Positions 35,800 through 44,842 of a DNA stretch of 64,000 bases are shown here, piece by piece. The DNA lies in contig QPLR01000001.1 of NCBI GenBank assembly GCA_003665935.1, positions 62,001 to 126,000 on the forward strand, given 5' to 3'. A model generated the notes under the pieces. The model ran no database searches, was not told where the DNA came from, and worked only from the letters and a program-made list of their open reading frames with translations. Both the position numbers and the translations under genes were made by a program. Position 1 is the stretch's first letter; the number at the start of each line of letters is the position of its first letter. The stretch is from Halobellus sp. Atlit-31R. Its GTDB lineage: Archaea > Halobacteriota > Halobacteria > Halobacteriales > Haloferacaceae.

Positions 35800-37941
35800 A
35801 TGGATTGGATTACGCACGACGAGGACGTCTGGTTCGATTTCAGGGGAGATTCCCCGAAGCAGCTCACGCCGGGGCGGTACTACAAGGGCACCGTCGATGG
35901 ATTCGCGGACTTCGGCGTCTTCGTCGACCTCGCGCCCGGGATCACCGGGCTCCTGCACCGCAGCGAACTCGACCGCCGTCTGGAGAGCCTCGACTGGGAA
36001 TCCGGCGACACCGTCTTCGTTCAGGTGAAGAACGTCCGGAACAACGGCAACATCGACCTCGGCTGGTCGATCCGCCAGTCCGACGCGGAGTTCCGTGGAG
36101 CGCGGATTCACGACCCCGACGGCGACCAGGACGGCGACCCGATCGACGCCGCAGACGACGACCCGAGCTCCAAACCGGTAAAGAAGACGCCGAAGGGCGT
36201 CTCCACGAAGTCCCGGGCCACCAACGGCGCGGGTGCATCGGAAGCGACGCCCGACGAGCCGTCCGCCGGAGGCGACACCGGAGCCGAGGCGGCCGACTCG
36301 ACCGACGCCTCCGAGACGGAGACAGACGCCGCTGACGAACCGGCCTCCGACGACGCAGAGGAGACCGATCGCGCCGCAGACGAGACGACGAGCGACGCGG
36401 CGACGGACGACGCAGCGGACGAGACGGACACGGAGCCGGACGCAGACGCCGAGCGGGTCACCGTCGAGTCGCTCGACGACCGCGTCGGCGACGAGGTCCG
36501 AATCGAGGGCGAGGTCGTCGGCGCACGGCAGACCGGCGGCCCGACGATCTTCGAGGTCCGCGACGAGACGGCGGTCGTCGACTGTGCGGCGTTCGTCGAA
36601 GCCGGCGTTCGCGCCTATCCCGACGTCGGGGAGGGCGACGTGATCCGGCTCGACGGCGAGGTCGAACTCCGCCGCGGCGAACTTCAGATCGAGACCGAAG
36701 AGCTGACCGCGCTCTCGGGGGCGGACGCCGACGCCGTCGAACAGCGACTCGTCGACGCGCTCTCGGAGAAGGCCCGTCCCGAGTCGGTCGAGCCGCTGGC
36801 AGCGCACGAGGCCGTCGAGGCCGTCACCGAACAGCTCGCGGACGCCGCCGAAGCGATCCGCGGTGCCGTCTTGCAGTCGCGACCGATCGTCGTCCGCCAC
36901 GCGGCGACGGCCGACGGCTACGTCGCTGGCGCGGCCATCGAGCGCGCCGTGCTCCCGCTGATTCGCGAGGAGCACGCCCGCGCGGACGCCGAGTACCACT
37001 TCTTCACGCGCCGTCCGCTCGACGACCCCGTCTACGGGATGGACGCGGCGACGAACGACGTGACGCGGATGCTCCAGGACAACGAGCGCCACGACGAGAA
37101 ACTGCCGCTGGTCGTCCTCGTCGGCGTCGGCGGCACGACCGACTCCCTGGACGGCCTCGGCCTACTGGGCGTCTACGGAGCCTCCCGCGTCGTCGTCGAC
37201 GCCGAGCCGATCGACACGGAGATCGCCGACGAGGCGAGCGCGCTCGTCTCGCCGAGTCTCGTAGAGACGGACGCCGACGGCCTCTCGACCGGTGCGCTCG
37301 GGGCGAACCTCGCCGCGGCCGTCAACGCCGACGTGGGCGACGACCTCTCGCATCTCCCCGCAGTGAGCTACTGGGAGCACGCTCCGTCGGTGTACGCCGA
37401 CCTGGCCGCCGACGCCGGCTACGACGCCGACCGGACGCGGAAGCTCCGCGAGGCCGTCGCGCTCGAAGCCTACTACCAGTCGTACCAGGACAAGCGCGAA
37501 CTCATCACGGATCTCCTGTTCGACGACGACGGCGGACTCGCCGATCACGTCTCCGAGCAGTTCCGCATCAAACTGGACGACGAGGTCGAGACCGCCGAGG
37601 CGAACCTCGACGTGCGCGACGTCGACGGCGTCTCCGTGGCCGTGCTCGACGCGGACTCCTACAGTCACCGCTTCGACTTCCCGTCGACGGCACTGCTGGC
37701 GGACGCGCTCCACCGACGCACCACCGAGGACCAGTCGGCGACCGTCGTCTACGCGACGGACGAACTGTTCGTCCGCGCGGCCGACGTCGACGTCCGTGCC
37801 GCTGCCGAGGCTGCCAGCGAGGCCGTCCCCGAGGGCGGCATCACCGCGGTCGGCATCCGACAGAACCGCGTCGAGTTCCTCTCCGGTGCGCGCGAGGACG
37901 TCGTCGACGCCGTCGTCGACGCCGTCGCCGAGCAGATCTGA
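35800..37941 (+). CDS. S1/OB/DHH-like protein (RecJ-like relative)
   Basis: A 713-residue protein with four parts: an S1 RNA-binding domain (about 22-95, YKGTVDGFADFGVFVDLAPGI), an acidic Asp/Ala/Thr linker (about 105-218), an OB-fold (about 222-312), and a DHH-like phosphoesterase region (about 340-710). It resembles haloarchaeal RecJ-like single-stranded nucleases. However, the first motif reads HAATADGYVAG, lacking the first Asp of D-x-D-G, and the expected DHH triplet is replaced in RVVVDAEP. Catalysis may be lost or altered, leaving a nucleic-acid-binding partner role. The ATG follows a TTTTAGGCG-like promoter. Confidence 0.8.
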   Translation: MDWITHDEDVWFDFRGDSPKQLTPGRYYKGTVDGFADFGVFVDLAPGITGLLHRSELDRRLESLDWESGDTVFVQVKNVRNNGNIDLGWSIRQSDAEFRGARIHDPDGDQDGDPIDAADDDPSSKPVKKTPKGVSTKSRATNGAGASEATPDEPSAGGDTGAEAADSTDASETETDAADEPASDDAEETDRAADETTSDAATDDAADETDTEPDADAERVTVESLDDRVGDEVRIEGEVVGARQTGGPTIFEVRDETAVVDCAAFVEAGVRAYPDVGEGDVIRLDGEVELRRGELQIETEELTALSGADADAVEQRLVDALSEKARPESVEPLAAHEAVEAVTEQLADAAEAIRGAVLQSRPIVVRHAATADGYVAGAAIERAVLPLIREEHARADAEYHFFTRRPLDDPVYGMDAATNDVTRMLQDNERHDEKLPLVVLVGVGGTTDSLDGLGLLGVYGASRVVVDAEPIDTEIADEASALVSPSLVETDADGLSTGALGANLAAAVNADVGDDLSHLPAVSYWEHAPSVYADLAADAGYDADRTRKLREAVALEAYYQSYQDKRELITDLLFDDDGGLADHVSEQFRIKLDDEVETAEANLDVRDVDGVSVAVLDADSYSHRFDFPSTALLADALHRRTTEDQSATVVYATDELFVRAADVDVRAAAEAASEAVPEGGITAVGIRQNRVEFLSGAREDVVDAVVDAVAEQI

Positions 37942-38064
37942 GGCGGGCGCACGGAGCACCACTCTACTGCCGTCACTCCCCGGAGCGACACGCTTAACCC
38001 CGAAACGCGACGAGAGGCGTCCAATGGATCACTGTTCGCGACGACGCTCGGAGGTGTCCCGGCA

Positions 38065-39738
38065 GTGAGTACGGACACCGACGCAGAGTCCGATCCGACG
38101 GAGTCGGACGCGTTTCACCGGACCTGTGAGACGCTCGTCGAGCGGATCCTCGACGGCGAGATCGAGCGTGACGACCTCGAATCGGCGAAGCTCGACGCCT
38201 GCTCGACACACTCCTCGCCGAAGGTCCCCAAGAACGCAGAGATCCTCGACCACGCACCGGAGGCCAGACGTGAGGAGGTAAAGGAGGTTGTCCGGCGCAA
38301 GCCCGTCCGGACCGCCTCCGGCGTCTCGCCGGTCGCGATTATGACCTCGCCGCATATGTGCCCGCACGGCAAGTGTCTGTACTGTCCGGGTGGTCCCGCC
38401 TCGGAGTTCGACTCCTCGCAGTCGTACACTGGCCACGAGCCCGCGGCCGCGCGCGGCGAGCAGAACGACTACGATCCCTACGGCCAGGTCCGGCTCCGGC
38501 TCGAACAACTCCGGCACATCGGCCATCCGGTCGACAAGGTCGAGCTCATCCTGATGGGCGGGACGATGACGGCGCGCAGCCACGACTACCAGGAGTGGTT
38601 CGTAAAGCGCGCGCTGGAGGCGCTGAACGAGTACGACCTCGACTCGAAGCCCCGACCGGCCGAGGATCAGTCGTTCAAACCGGAGCCCGAGGACGTCGAG
38701 TTCAGCTACGTCGAAGACGTAATTGCGGAGAACGAGACGGCCGACGTGCGGAACGTAGGGACGACCTTCGAGACGAAACCCGACTGGTGTGACCCCGAGC
38801 AGATCGACCGGATGCTCGACCTCGGCGCGACGAAGGTCGAGGTCGGTGTCCAGACCACCTACGAGCGGATCAACCGAGAGATGCACCGCGGACACGGCGT
38901 CCAGGCGTCGATCGACGCCAACCGCCGGCTCCGCGACTCGGGGTTCAAAGTCGGCTTCCACATGATGCCCGGCCAGCCGGGGATGACGAAGGAGATGATC
39001 CTCGAGGACTTCCGGCAGTTGTTCGAGCGCGAGGAGTACCGCCCGGACTACCTCAAAATCTACCCGACGCTCGTCGTCCGCGGGACCCGCGTGTACGACC
39101 AGTGGCGGCGCGACGAGTTCGAACCGCTCGGGAACGAGGAGGCCGCAGAGCTCGTCGGCGAAGTGATGGGGATGATCCCCGAGTACACCCGCTTACAGCG
39201 CGTACAGCGGGACATCCCCGCGGACTTCATCGACGCCGGCGTCTGGAAGTCGAACCTCCGGCAACTGGCGGCCCAGCGCGCCGACGAGAAGGGGATCGAG
39301 CTCCGCGACATCCGAGCGCGCGAGGCCGGAATGAACGAGGCCGACCCCGACCCCGAACGCGTCGAGTTGAACGTGACGACGTACCGGGTCGCTGGCGGCA
39401 CCGAGCACTTCCTCGCCTTCGAGGATCCGGTCGAGGATCTGCTGGTCGGCTTCTGTCGGCTTCGGTTCCCGAACGACCCCGTACGGCGCGAGCTCGAGGG
39501 CGCCGCGATCGTCCGCGAGTTGCACGTCTACGGCAGCGAAGCAGGTATCGGCAGCGGCGAGGGCGAGTGGCAGCACAGAGGCTACGGGCGACGGCTCGTC
39601 CGTCGCGCGGAGGAGATCACCGCCGAGGCCGGCTACGACAAACTCGCGATCATCTCGGGGATCGGCGTCCGCGAGTACTACCGCGAGAAGCTCGGCTACC
39701 ACCAGGACGGTCCGTACGTCTCGAAGCGACTGTCCTGA
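38065..39738 (+). CDS. elp3: tRNA U34 carboxymethyl-type modification enzyme Elp3
   Basis: A 557-residue radical-SAM plus acetyltransferase enzyme that modifies wobble uridine (cm5U) in tRNA. The iron-sulfur motif is CPHGKCLYCPGG (Cys99, Cys104, Cys107), with GGTMTARSHDYQEWF and FHMMPGQPGMTKEM typical of Elp3. A GNAT domain occupies about 400-557 (QHRGYGRRLVRRAEEI). Archaeal Elp3 acts without Elongator partners. The GTG at 38065 is the start; it follows an S1/DHH gene on the same strand after 123 bases. Confidence 0.95.
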   Translation: MSTDTDAESDPTESDAFHRTCETLVERILDGEIERDDLESAKLDACSTHSSPKVPKNAEILDHAPEARREEVKEVVRRKPVRTASGVSPVAIMTSPHMCPHGKCLYCPGGPASEFDSSQSYTGHEPAAARGEQNDYDPYGQVRLRLEQLRHIGHPVDKVELILMGGTMTARSHDYQEWFVKRALEALNEYDLDSKPRPAEDQSFKPEPEDVEFSYVEDVIAENETADVRNVGTTFETKPDWCDPEQIDRMLDLGATKVEVGVQTTYERINREMHRGHGVQASIDANRRLRDSGFKVGFHMMPGQPGMTKEMILEDFRQLFEREEYRPDYLKIYPTLVVRGTRVYDQWRRDEFEPLGNEEAAELVGEVMGMIPEYTRLQRVQRDIPADFIDAGVWKSNLRQLAAQRADEKGIELRDIRAREAGMNEADPDPERVELNVTTYRVAGGTEHFLAFEDPVEDLLVGFCRLRFPNDPVRRELEGAAIVRELHVYGSEAGIGSGEGEWQHRGYGRRLVRRAEEITAEAGYDKLAIISGIGVREYYREKLGYHQDGPYVSKRLS

Positions 39739-39956
39739 GCGGCTCTCGGGATCGCTCCGTCGTGGCGAACAGTCGGCACTCGCGCCGGCGACGCTCTCGG
39801 AACGCCCACCGGCCGGTCCCGCGTCGACGTGCCGAGCAACCGCTACCCGACGCGGGTCGAACTCCAGGGCACGGCGAGCGTGGTCCCGGCTACGTATATA
39901 AACGTCTGCCTCTGGTGATCCCGACAGGCGCACGACGCCGACAACGGGAGATGCGT
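39739..39956. other. Short spacer with an orphan TATA-like box
   Basis: Between elp3 and the convergent GNAT gene lies a strong TATATAAA (39895-39902), which reads TTTATATA on the minus strand. Both neighbouring genes end at this spacer, so it belongs to no annotated gene. A small RNA or antisense transcript is possible but unproved. Confidence 0.4.
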
Positions 39957-40514
39957 TCAGTCGTGGCTGACGTCGAGCGGCTTCGTCATCGCCACGTGCG
40001 GGATCCCGGCCTCGTAGAACTCCTCGCCGTGAGCTACGTAGCCCAGCCGTTCGTAGAACGCTCGCACGCGCGTCTGTCCGTGAAGTGTGAGTCGTGCGAA
40101 ACCCTCCTCGCGGGCCAGATCTTCGACGGCTTCCATCAGCCGTCGGCCCCACCCCTCGCCGCGGCGGTCGGACGCGACGGCGACACGTTCGACCTTGCCA
40201 GTCGGAGCGTCGAGTTCGGTCGCAGTTGACTCTGCGGAGTCGGCATCCACGGGGGCAGCGCGGAAGCGGGCCGCGCCGACGGCCTCGCCGCCGTCGTAGG
40301 CAACGAAGTGCGTCGCCGCGGCGTCGGGCTCGTCGTGTTCGTCCCACTCGATCTCCTCGTCGACGCCCTGTTCGTCGACGAACACTGCCTTACGGACCGC
40401 AAACGCGTCACGTCGCTGGGCATCGGTCGCGGCGACGAAGACGCCGGTGCGCTCCGCCTCGGCAGCACCCCGGTCGGCAGGGCGATCGTCGGCGGTATCG
40501 CTCTCGGAAGTCAC
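39957..40514 (-). CDS. GNAT-family N-acetyltransferase
   Basis: A 185-residue acetyltransferase related to ElaA/GNAT enzymes. Marks are AVRKAVFVDEQGVDEEIEWDEHD, HFVAYDGGEAVGAARFR, the acetyl-CoA loop VASDRRGEGWGRRLMEAV, and ARLTLHGQTRVRAFYERLGY. The first ~25 residues are acidic and disordered. It starts with GTG. Substrate unknown. It is convergent with elp3. Confidence 0.9.
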   Translation of the reverse strand: MTSESDTADDRPADRGAAEAERTGVFVAATDAQRRDAFAVRKAVFVDEQGVDEEIEWDEHDEPDAAATHFVAYDGGEAVGAARFRAAPVDADSAESTATELDAPTGKVERVAVASDRRGEGWGRRLMEAVEDLAREEGFARLTLHGQTRVRAFYERLGYVAHGEEFYEAGIPHVAMTKPLDVSHD

Positions 40515-40669
40515 ACGGTTGCGAACGTGGGCCGGGGGGCTGAGCGTTTCGGATCGAGATGCCGCGTCCGCGGCCGAACCTCGCGCTGTCGAGTGTGAGA
40601 AGTCGCCCGAGCGGACTCGGGCAGAACGAACTGCCGTCGGGTAGCCCCAAAAGCGGCTACCGGTCGGTA

Positions 40670-40864
40670 TTAGTTACGGACGAGATTCGCCGCGCGCGGT
40701 CCCTTGGGGGACTGCTCGATTTCGAAGTCGACGTCCTGTCCCTCTTCGAGGTCCGGGCCGCCGACGTCTTCCATATGGAAGAACACGTCGTCGTCAGAGT
40801 CGTCAGTCGAGATGAAACCGTAGCCGCCAGTGTCGTTGAAGAAATCAACCTTACCGTTTGCCAT
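40670..40864 (-). CDS. cspA: Cold-shock domain protein CspA-type (copy 1)
   Basis: A 64-residue single cold-shock domain that binds single-stranded nucleic acid. RNP1 reads GGYGFI and RNP2 reads VFFHMEDV. It closely resembles the second copy at 47820-48014. A TGTTATC box about 26-30 bases upstream (near 40890-40896) suits a leaderless strong promoter. The long acidic surface (DDSDDDVFF, LEEGQDVDFEIE) is typical of haloarchaeal Csp. Confidence 0.95.
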   Translation of the reverse strand: MANGKVDFFNDTGGYGFISTDDSDDDVFFHMEDVGGPDLEEGQDVDFEIEQSPKGPRAANLVRN

Positions 40865-41001
40865 TGCAAACAAACGTACACCCCTTTCCGGGATAACACT
40901 TGCGAGGGTCGCGGTACCACGACCGTCACGAACGAGGGTCTCAGTAGCGACTCCGCTGGTCGGTCGGCGCTAAAAAAATGTCGGGGTGTACGAGTCGTCG
41001 C

Positions 41002-41601
41002 TTACTCGAAGAGTTCGACGGCCTGCTCGTAGCGGGCGCTGGGTTCCTCCCAGTCGACGACCTCGAAGAAGTTCTCGACGAAGTCGCCGCGGGCCGGACC
41101 GTAGTCGTGGTAGTAGGAGTGCTCCCAGACGTCCAGTGCGAGCACCGGATGGCTGCCCCAGAGCGCGCCCTCGTCGTGGTTGTCGACGACGACGTTGCGC
41201 AGCTGGTTCGAGAACGAGTCGTAGACGAGAAGCGCCCAGCCGCTGGCCGAGGACGCTGCAGCCTCGAACTCGCCCTTCCAGGCCTCGTAGGAGCCGAAGT
41301 CCTCCTCGATGCGGTCCGCGAGCGCGCCGGTCGGCTCGTCGCCGCCTTCGGGGGACATACTGTCCCAGAAGAGGTCGTGGAGTACGTGGCCGCTGCCGTT
41401 GTGGGTCACGTTCCGGATCGCTCCGGCCGACGAGGAGAAGTCGCCCGCTTCGCGGTTCTCTTCGAGCGTCTCCTCGGCTGCGTTCCAGCCGTTGACGTAG
41501 CCCTGGTGGTGCGTGTCGTGATGCCACGTCAGGACCTGCTCGGAGATGTGCGGCTCGAGTGCGTCGTAATCGTACGGAAGGGGATCGAGTTCGTAGCTCA
41601 T
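41002..41601 (-). CDS. sod: Superoxide dismutase, Mn/Fe type
   Basis: A 199-residue Mn/Fe superoxide dismutase that disproportionates superoxide in the cytosol. Metal-ligand regions are visible: His in HISEQVLTWHHDTHHQGYVNGWN, a second in the NGSGHVLHDLFWDSM region, and Asp and His in LDVWEHSYYHDYGPARGDFV. Length is normal. The ATG at 41601 matches the family N-terminus MSYELDPLPYDYDALEPHIS; an upstream extension does not resemble the family. It stands alone between cspA and trmO. Confidence 0.95.
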   Translation of the reverse strand: MSYELDPLPYDYDALEPHISEQVLTWHHDTHHQGYVNGWNAAEETLEENREAGDFSSSAGAIRNVTHNGSGHVLHDLFWDSMSPEGGDEPTGALADRIEEDFGSYEAWKGEFEAAASSASGWALLVYDSFSNQLRNVVVDNHDEGALWGSHPVLALDVWEHSYYHDYGPARGDFVENFFEVVDWEEPSARYEQAVELFE

Positions 41602-42000
41602 AGTTGAAGCCTCCACTCCAACACACGGTCGGATTCCTGTTAAACGTTGAGAGAGGTATGTTAACACGAATTTCCTGACGGGGTGACTGATTCGATTCTA
41701 GAGAGGAATCGCGACCACGTCTTCCCACCGATCGGAACGTAGCAGAGAGGCGCGTCTCCCATCAAAAACCCGGCGGAGTCGATCGAACACAGGAGAGTAA
41801 GTCCGGCACCCGTCTGTTTAATAAAAACCGACGGCGAGATAGTAACCACGCGAGGATGACGATATAATGTCTTTGAGATATTCGATGGACGGTCTAGTCA
41901 ATCTGGATGTTGTGTCGGCCGTCGCGCCACGCGTCGGTTCGCACCACACCGAAACACACACCACGCCAGCCGTCACTCGCCCACAGGCGGTGAGGAGCCG
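41602..42000. other. Intergenic region, partly AT-rich
   Basis: About 400 bases between sod and trmO. AT-rich at about 41810-41890. It should contain the promoters of both divergent genes. No gene or clear repeat is recognised. Confidence 0.5.
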
Positions 42001-42432
42001 ATGACGGCCGTTACGCCTATCGGCCACGTGGAGTCGCCGTTCGAGCGTCCCGCGGACGTCGACCACGACGAGATCGACGAGACGGAGGGTGCGATCGTCG
42101 TCGACGAGACGTACCGGGCGGGGCTCGACGGGATCGACGGATTCTCGCACGTCGTCGTCCTCGCGCAGTTGGATCAGATCGACGACTACCACCTCCGTTC
42201 CCGACCGCCACACGTCGAGGACGTCGAAGTCGGCGTGTTCGCGACGCGGAGTCCGCATCGCCCGAACCCGATCGCCCAGACCGTCGTCGAACTGCTCGGT
42301 CGCGACGGTGACCGACTCCGCGTCCGCGGCCTCGACCTCGTCGACGGAACGCCCGTCGTCGACATCAAGCCGTACGTACCCGCCGTGTCGGAGAACGAAG
42401 AGCTCGCGCTCGGCTGGCTGGACGAGCGGTAG
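42001..42432 (+). CDS. trmO: tRNA t6A37 N6-methyltransferase TrmO-like
   Basis: A 143-residue protein of the TsaA/TrmO (UPF0066) family, a SAM-dependent methyltransferase for N6-threonylcarbamoyladenosine at tRNA position 37. Conserved segments are GFSHVVVLAQLDQ, GVFATRSPHRPNPIAQTVVELL and GLDLVDGTPVVDIKPYVP. This is the usual small archaeal form. It is convergent with the photolyase gene after a 55-base gap. Confidence 0.92.
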   Translation: MTAVTPIGHVESPFERPADVDHDEIDETEGAIVVDETYRAGLDGIDGFSHVVVLAQLDQIDDYHLRSRPPHVEDVEVGVFATRSPHRPNPIAQTVVELLGRDGDRLRVRGLDLVDGTPVVDIKPYVPAVSENEELALGWLDER

Positions 42433-42487
42433 GACGCTGACTCGGGCGGCAGAATCGGGCGCGCGCCGCGCGATCGCGAGTGTTCGG

Positions 42488-43900
42488 TCAGTCCTCGCCG
42501 CGCGCGGCCTCGAACATCGCGAGCGCGGCCTCACGCCGTTCGCTGTGGTCGACGATCGGCTCGGGGTAGTCGGCGTCGATCCCGGCCCGCTGCGTCGGCG
42601 AGAGCTCGTGCCACTCGTGGATCATCGAGGGGTCGACGTCCCGTAACTCCGGCACGTACTGCTTGATGTACTCCGCGTCGGGGTCGTAGCGCTCACCCTG
42701 CGTCATCGGGTTGAAGATCCGGAAGTACGGCTGGGCGTCGGTCCCCGTCGAGGCCGCCCACTGCCAGCCGCCGTTGTCGTTTGCGGTGTCGTGGTCGGCG
42801 AGGTACTCCCGGAAGTGAGCGTAGCCCGCGCGCCAGTCGATCAGGAGGTCTTTCGTCAGGAACGAAGCGACGATCATCCGGACGCGGTTGTGTATGTACG
42901 CCTCCGCGCGGAGCTGGCGCATCCCGGCGTCGACGATCGGATAGCCCGTCTCGCCGTCCTTCCACGCCTGCAGCTCTTCGGGGTCGTCCCGCCACTCGAT
43001 GCCGTGTTCGTACTCGCGGAAGTTCTCGGTCACGACGCTCGGATTGAAGAAGAGCACGTGCGTGTAGAACTCCCGCCAGGCGAGTTGGGACTGAAACTCC
43101 TCGACGGAGTCGACCTGCTCGTCGCTCGCCTGCGCTCGCGACTCGGCCGTCGCCTCGTAGACCTCTCGAATCCCGATCGTCCCGTACTTCAGATCCGCCG
43201 AGAGACGCGAGACGGCGTCTCGCGTCGGGTAGTCGCGATCCTCCTCGTAGCGGTAGATGCCGTCGTCACAGAACCGATCGAGACGGTCGCGGGCGGCCGC
43301 CGTCCCCGTCGGCTGAATCTCGGCCACCGGCTCCTCGAATCCGAGGTCCGCGATCGTCGGGAGCTCGTCGCCGACGACGTCCGCGAGCACGTCGGCGTCG
43401 GGGGCGTCGTACGGTGCGGGCTTCTCGCGGTTGCGCCACTTCTTCCAGAAGTACGAGTACACCGAGTACGGCTCGCCGGCGTTCGTCGTGATCGAGCCGG
43501 GTTCGTGGAAGATCGCGTCGTGGAACGACTCGCGGGTGACGCCACGCTCGTTCAGCGCGCGTCTGAGCTTCGCGTCGCGCTCGCGGGCCAACCCGGAGTA
43601 GTCCTTGTTCCAGACGACGCGGTCGGCGCTGTACTCCGCGGCGAGTTCGGGGAGCACCGACGCGGGGTCGCCGTAGGCGACGACCAGATCCGAGCCGTGC
43701 TCGCGGTACCACGCGCGCAGCGCCGCCAGCGCGTCGAGGAGGTACCGGACCCGGGCGTCGCCAGCGTGTTCGAGGACGGCGTCGTCGAAGACGAAGACGG
43801 GGACGACGCCCGACCCGTCGTCGCTCGCGGCGTCGGCGGCTGCCGCGAGCGCCCGATTGTCCGCCGCCCGGAGGTCTCGCCGGTGCCAGTGGATCTGCAT
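42488..43900 (-). CDS. phr2: CPD-type deoxyribodipyrimidine photolyase
   Basis: A 470-residue class I-type photolyase that splits cyclobutane pyrimidine dimers using FADH- and blue light. It has the antenna alpha/beta domain (1-130, MQIHWHRRDLRAADNRALAAA) and the helical FAD domain with GMRQLRAEAYIHNRVRMIVASFL, the flavin-facing NDNGGWQWAASTGTD, and AQPYFRIFNPMTQGERYDPDAEYI. These match active CPD photolyases. The ATG at 43900 gives the standard N-terminus. The pterin gene mptE lies immediately upstream on the same strand, of possible interest because some photolyases use a folate antenna. Confidence 0.94.
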   Translation of the reverse strand: MQIHWHRRDLRAADNRALAAAADAASDDGSGVVPVFVFDDAVLEHAGDARVRYLLDALAALRAWYREHGSDLVVAYGDPASVLPELAAEYSADRVVWNKDYSGLARERDAKLRRALNERGVTRESFHDAIFHEPGSITTNAGEPYSVYSYFWKKWRNREKPAPYDAPDADVLADVVGDELPTIADLGFEEPVAEIQPTGTAAARDRLDRFCDDGIYRYEEDRDYPTRDAVSRLSADLKYGTIGIREVYEATAESRAQASDEQVDSVEEFQSQLAWREFYTHVLFFNPSVVTENFREYEHGIEWRDDPEELQAWKDGETGYPIVDAGMRQLRAEAYIHNRVRMIVASFLTKDLLIDWRAGYAHFREYLADHDTANDNGGWQWAASTGTDAQPYFRIFNPMTQGERYDPDAEYIKQYVPELRDVDPSMIHEWHELSPTQRAGIDADYPEPIVDHSERREAALAMFEAARGED

Positions 43901-43956
43901 ACCGGCTGGTCGGACTCCCGCGTGGTCAACGTATCGGCAGGCCTCCCGACGTGGAC

Positions 43957-44640
43957 CTACGCGAGCGGAAGCGGATCGATCTCTCCCCGGCGGCCGTCGA
44001 GGACCGCGAAGCGCTCGCCGCGTCTCCGTTCGAGCAGGTGCAGGAGACGTTCGGCCCACGCGAGCTTTCGCGTTTTCGACTCCGAGACGCTCGGATCGTC
44101 GAAGTCCCAGCCGACGAACCGAAGCTCCGCCGCGCCGAGTTCGTCCGCCAGAAACGCCGCTCGGTCGCCGTCGGTGAAGCCGCCGAAGTTGTAGACGGCG
44201 TCGATCGGAGCCGCCTGCGTCGTCGCGACGACGTGCCGCTCTGTGAGCTGCGGGACCCACTCCTCGACGAGCGGGACGTTGTCGCCGTGGGCGTGCGCCG
44301 CGACGGGCGTCCCCTCGCGGGTCAGTTCGCGCGCCGTCTCGGGGTTCTTGTCGAGGTCGGTGACGAACAGGTCGACGTCGTAGCCGGCGTCGCGGACGAC
44401 GTCGGCGGCGGTCGAGGCGGCCACGATCCGATCGACGTCGGCGACGCGGGCCAGTTCCTCGGGGAGCGACGGTGCGGCACCGACGACGGCGACAGTGTCT
44501 GTCGCGTAGTCGAGCCGATCGAAGTCGAAAGGGCTCGCGTACGCGGCGATGGCGTCGCGGGCGTGCTCGTCGCCGTCGCGGGGATAGCCGAAGTCGCCGA
44601 GAATCGATTCGTAGATGGGCTCCCAGGTCTCGAAGCGCAC
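43957..44640 (-). CDS. mptE: 6-hydroxymethyl-7,8-dihydropterin pyrophosphokinase MptE
   Basis: A 227-residue enzyme of the DUF115/MptE family that activates 6-hydroxymethyl-dihydropterin by pyrophosphate transfer in archaeal pterin/folate synthesis. Marks are TVAVVGAAPSL, IVAASTAADVVRDAGYDVDLFVTDLDKNPE, VAAHAHGDNVPLVEEW and NFGGFTDGDRAAFLADELG. The GTG at 44640 follows family N-termini (MRFETWEPIYESILGDFGY). The next gene upstream, on the same strand, is dihydropteroate synthase, the following step, which supports the function. Confidence 0.93.
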   Translation of the reverse strand: MRFETWEPIYESILGDFGYPRDGDEHARDAIAAYASPFDFDRLDYATDTVAVVGAAPSLPEELARVADVDRIVAASTAADVVRDAGYDVDLFVTDLDKNPETARELTREGTPVAAHAHGDNVPLVEEWVPQLTERHVVATTQAAPIDAVYNFGGFTDGDRAAFLADELGAAELRFVGWDFDDPSVSESKTRKLAWAERLLHLLERRRGERFAVLDGRRGEIDPLPLA

Positions 44641-44842
44641 AGCTATCGCTCCCGAGTTGTACGGTAAGAGCCGGAATGGCACCAAGTACCCCTACCCGCG
44701 TGCCCTTCCGGCTTCCAGTGCGTCGGTTTTAATCGCTCCGGTATAAGCTTTCCCGTGTTTTGGCGCGTCTGACGGGTGTACGCACGGCCTCCGGGGAGCG
44801 TTCGCTCCCGCGGCCGACGAGGCCGGGCGGGGTGTGCACCGA

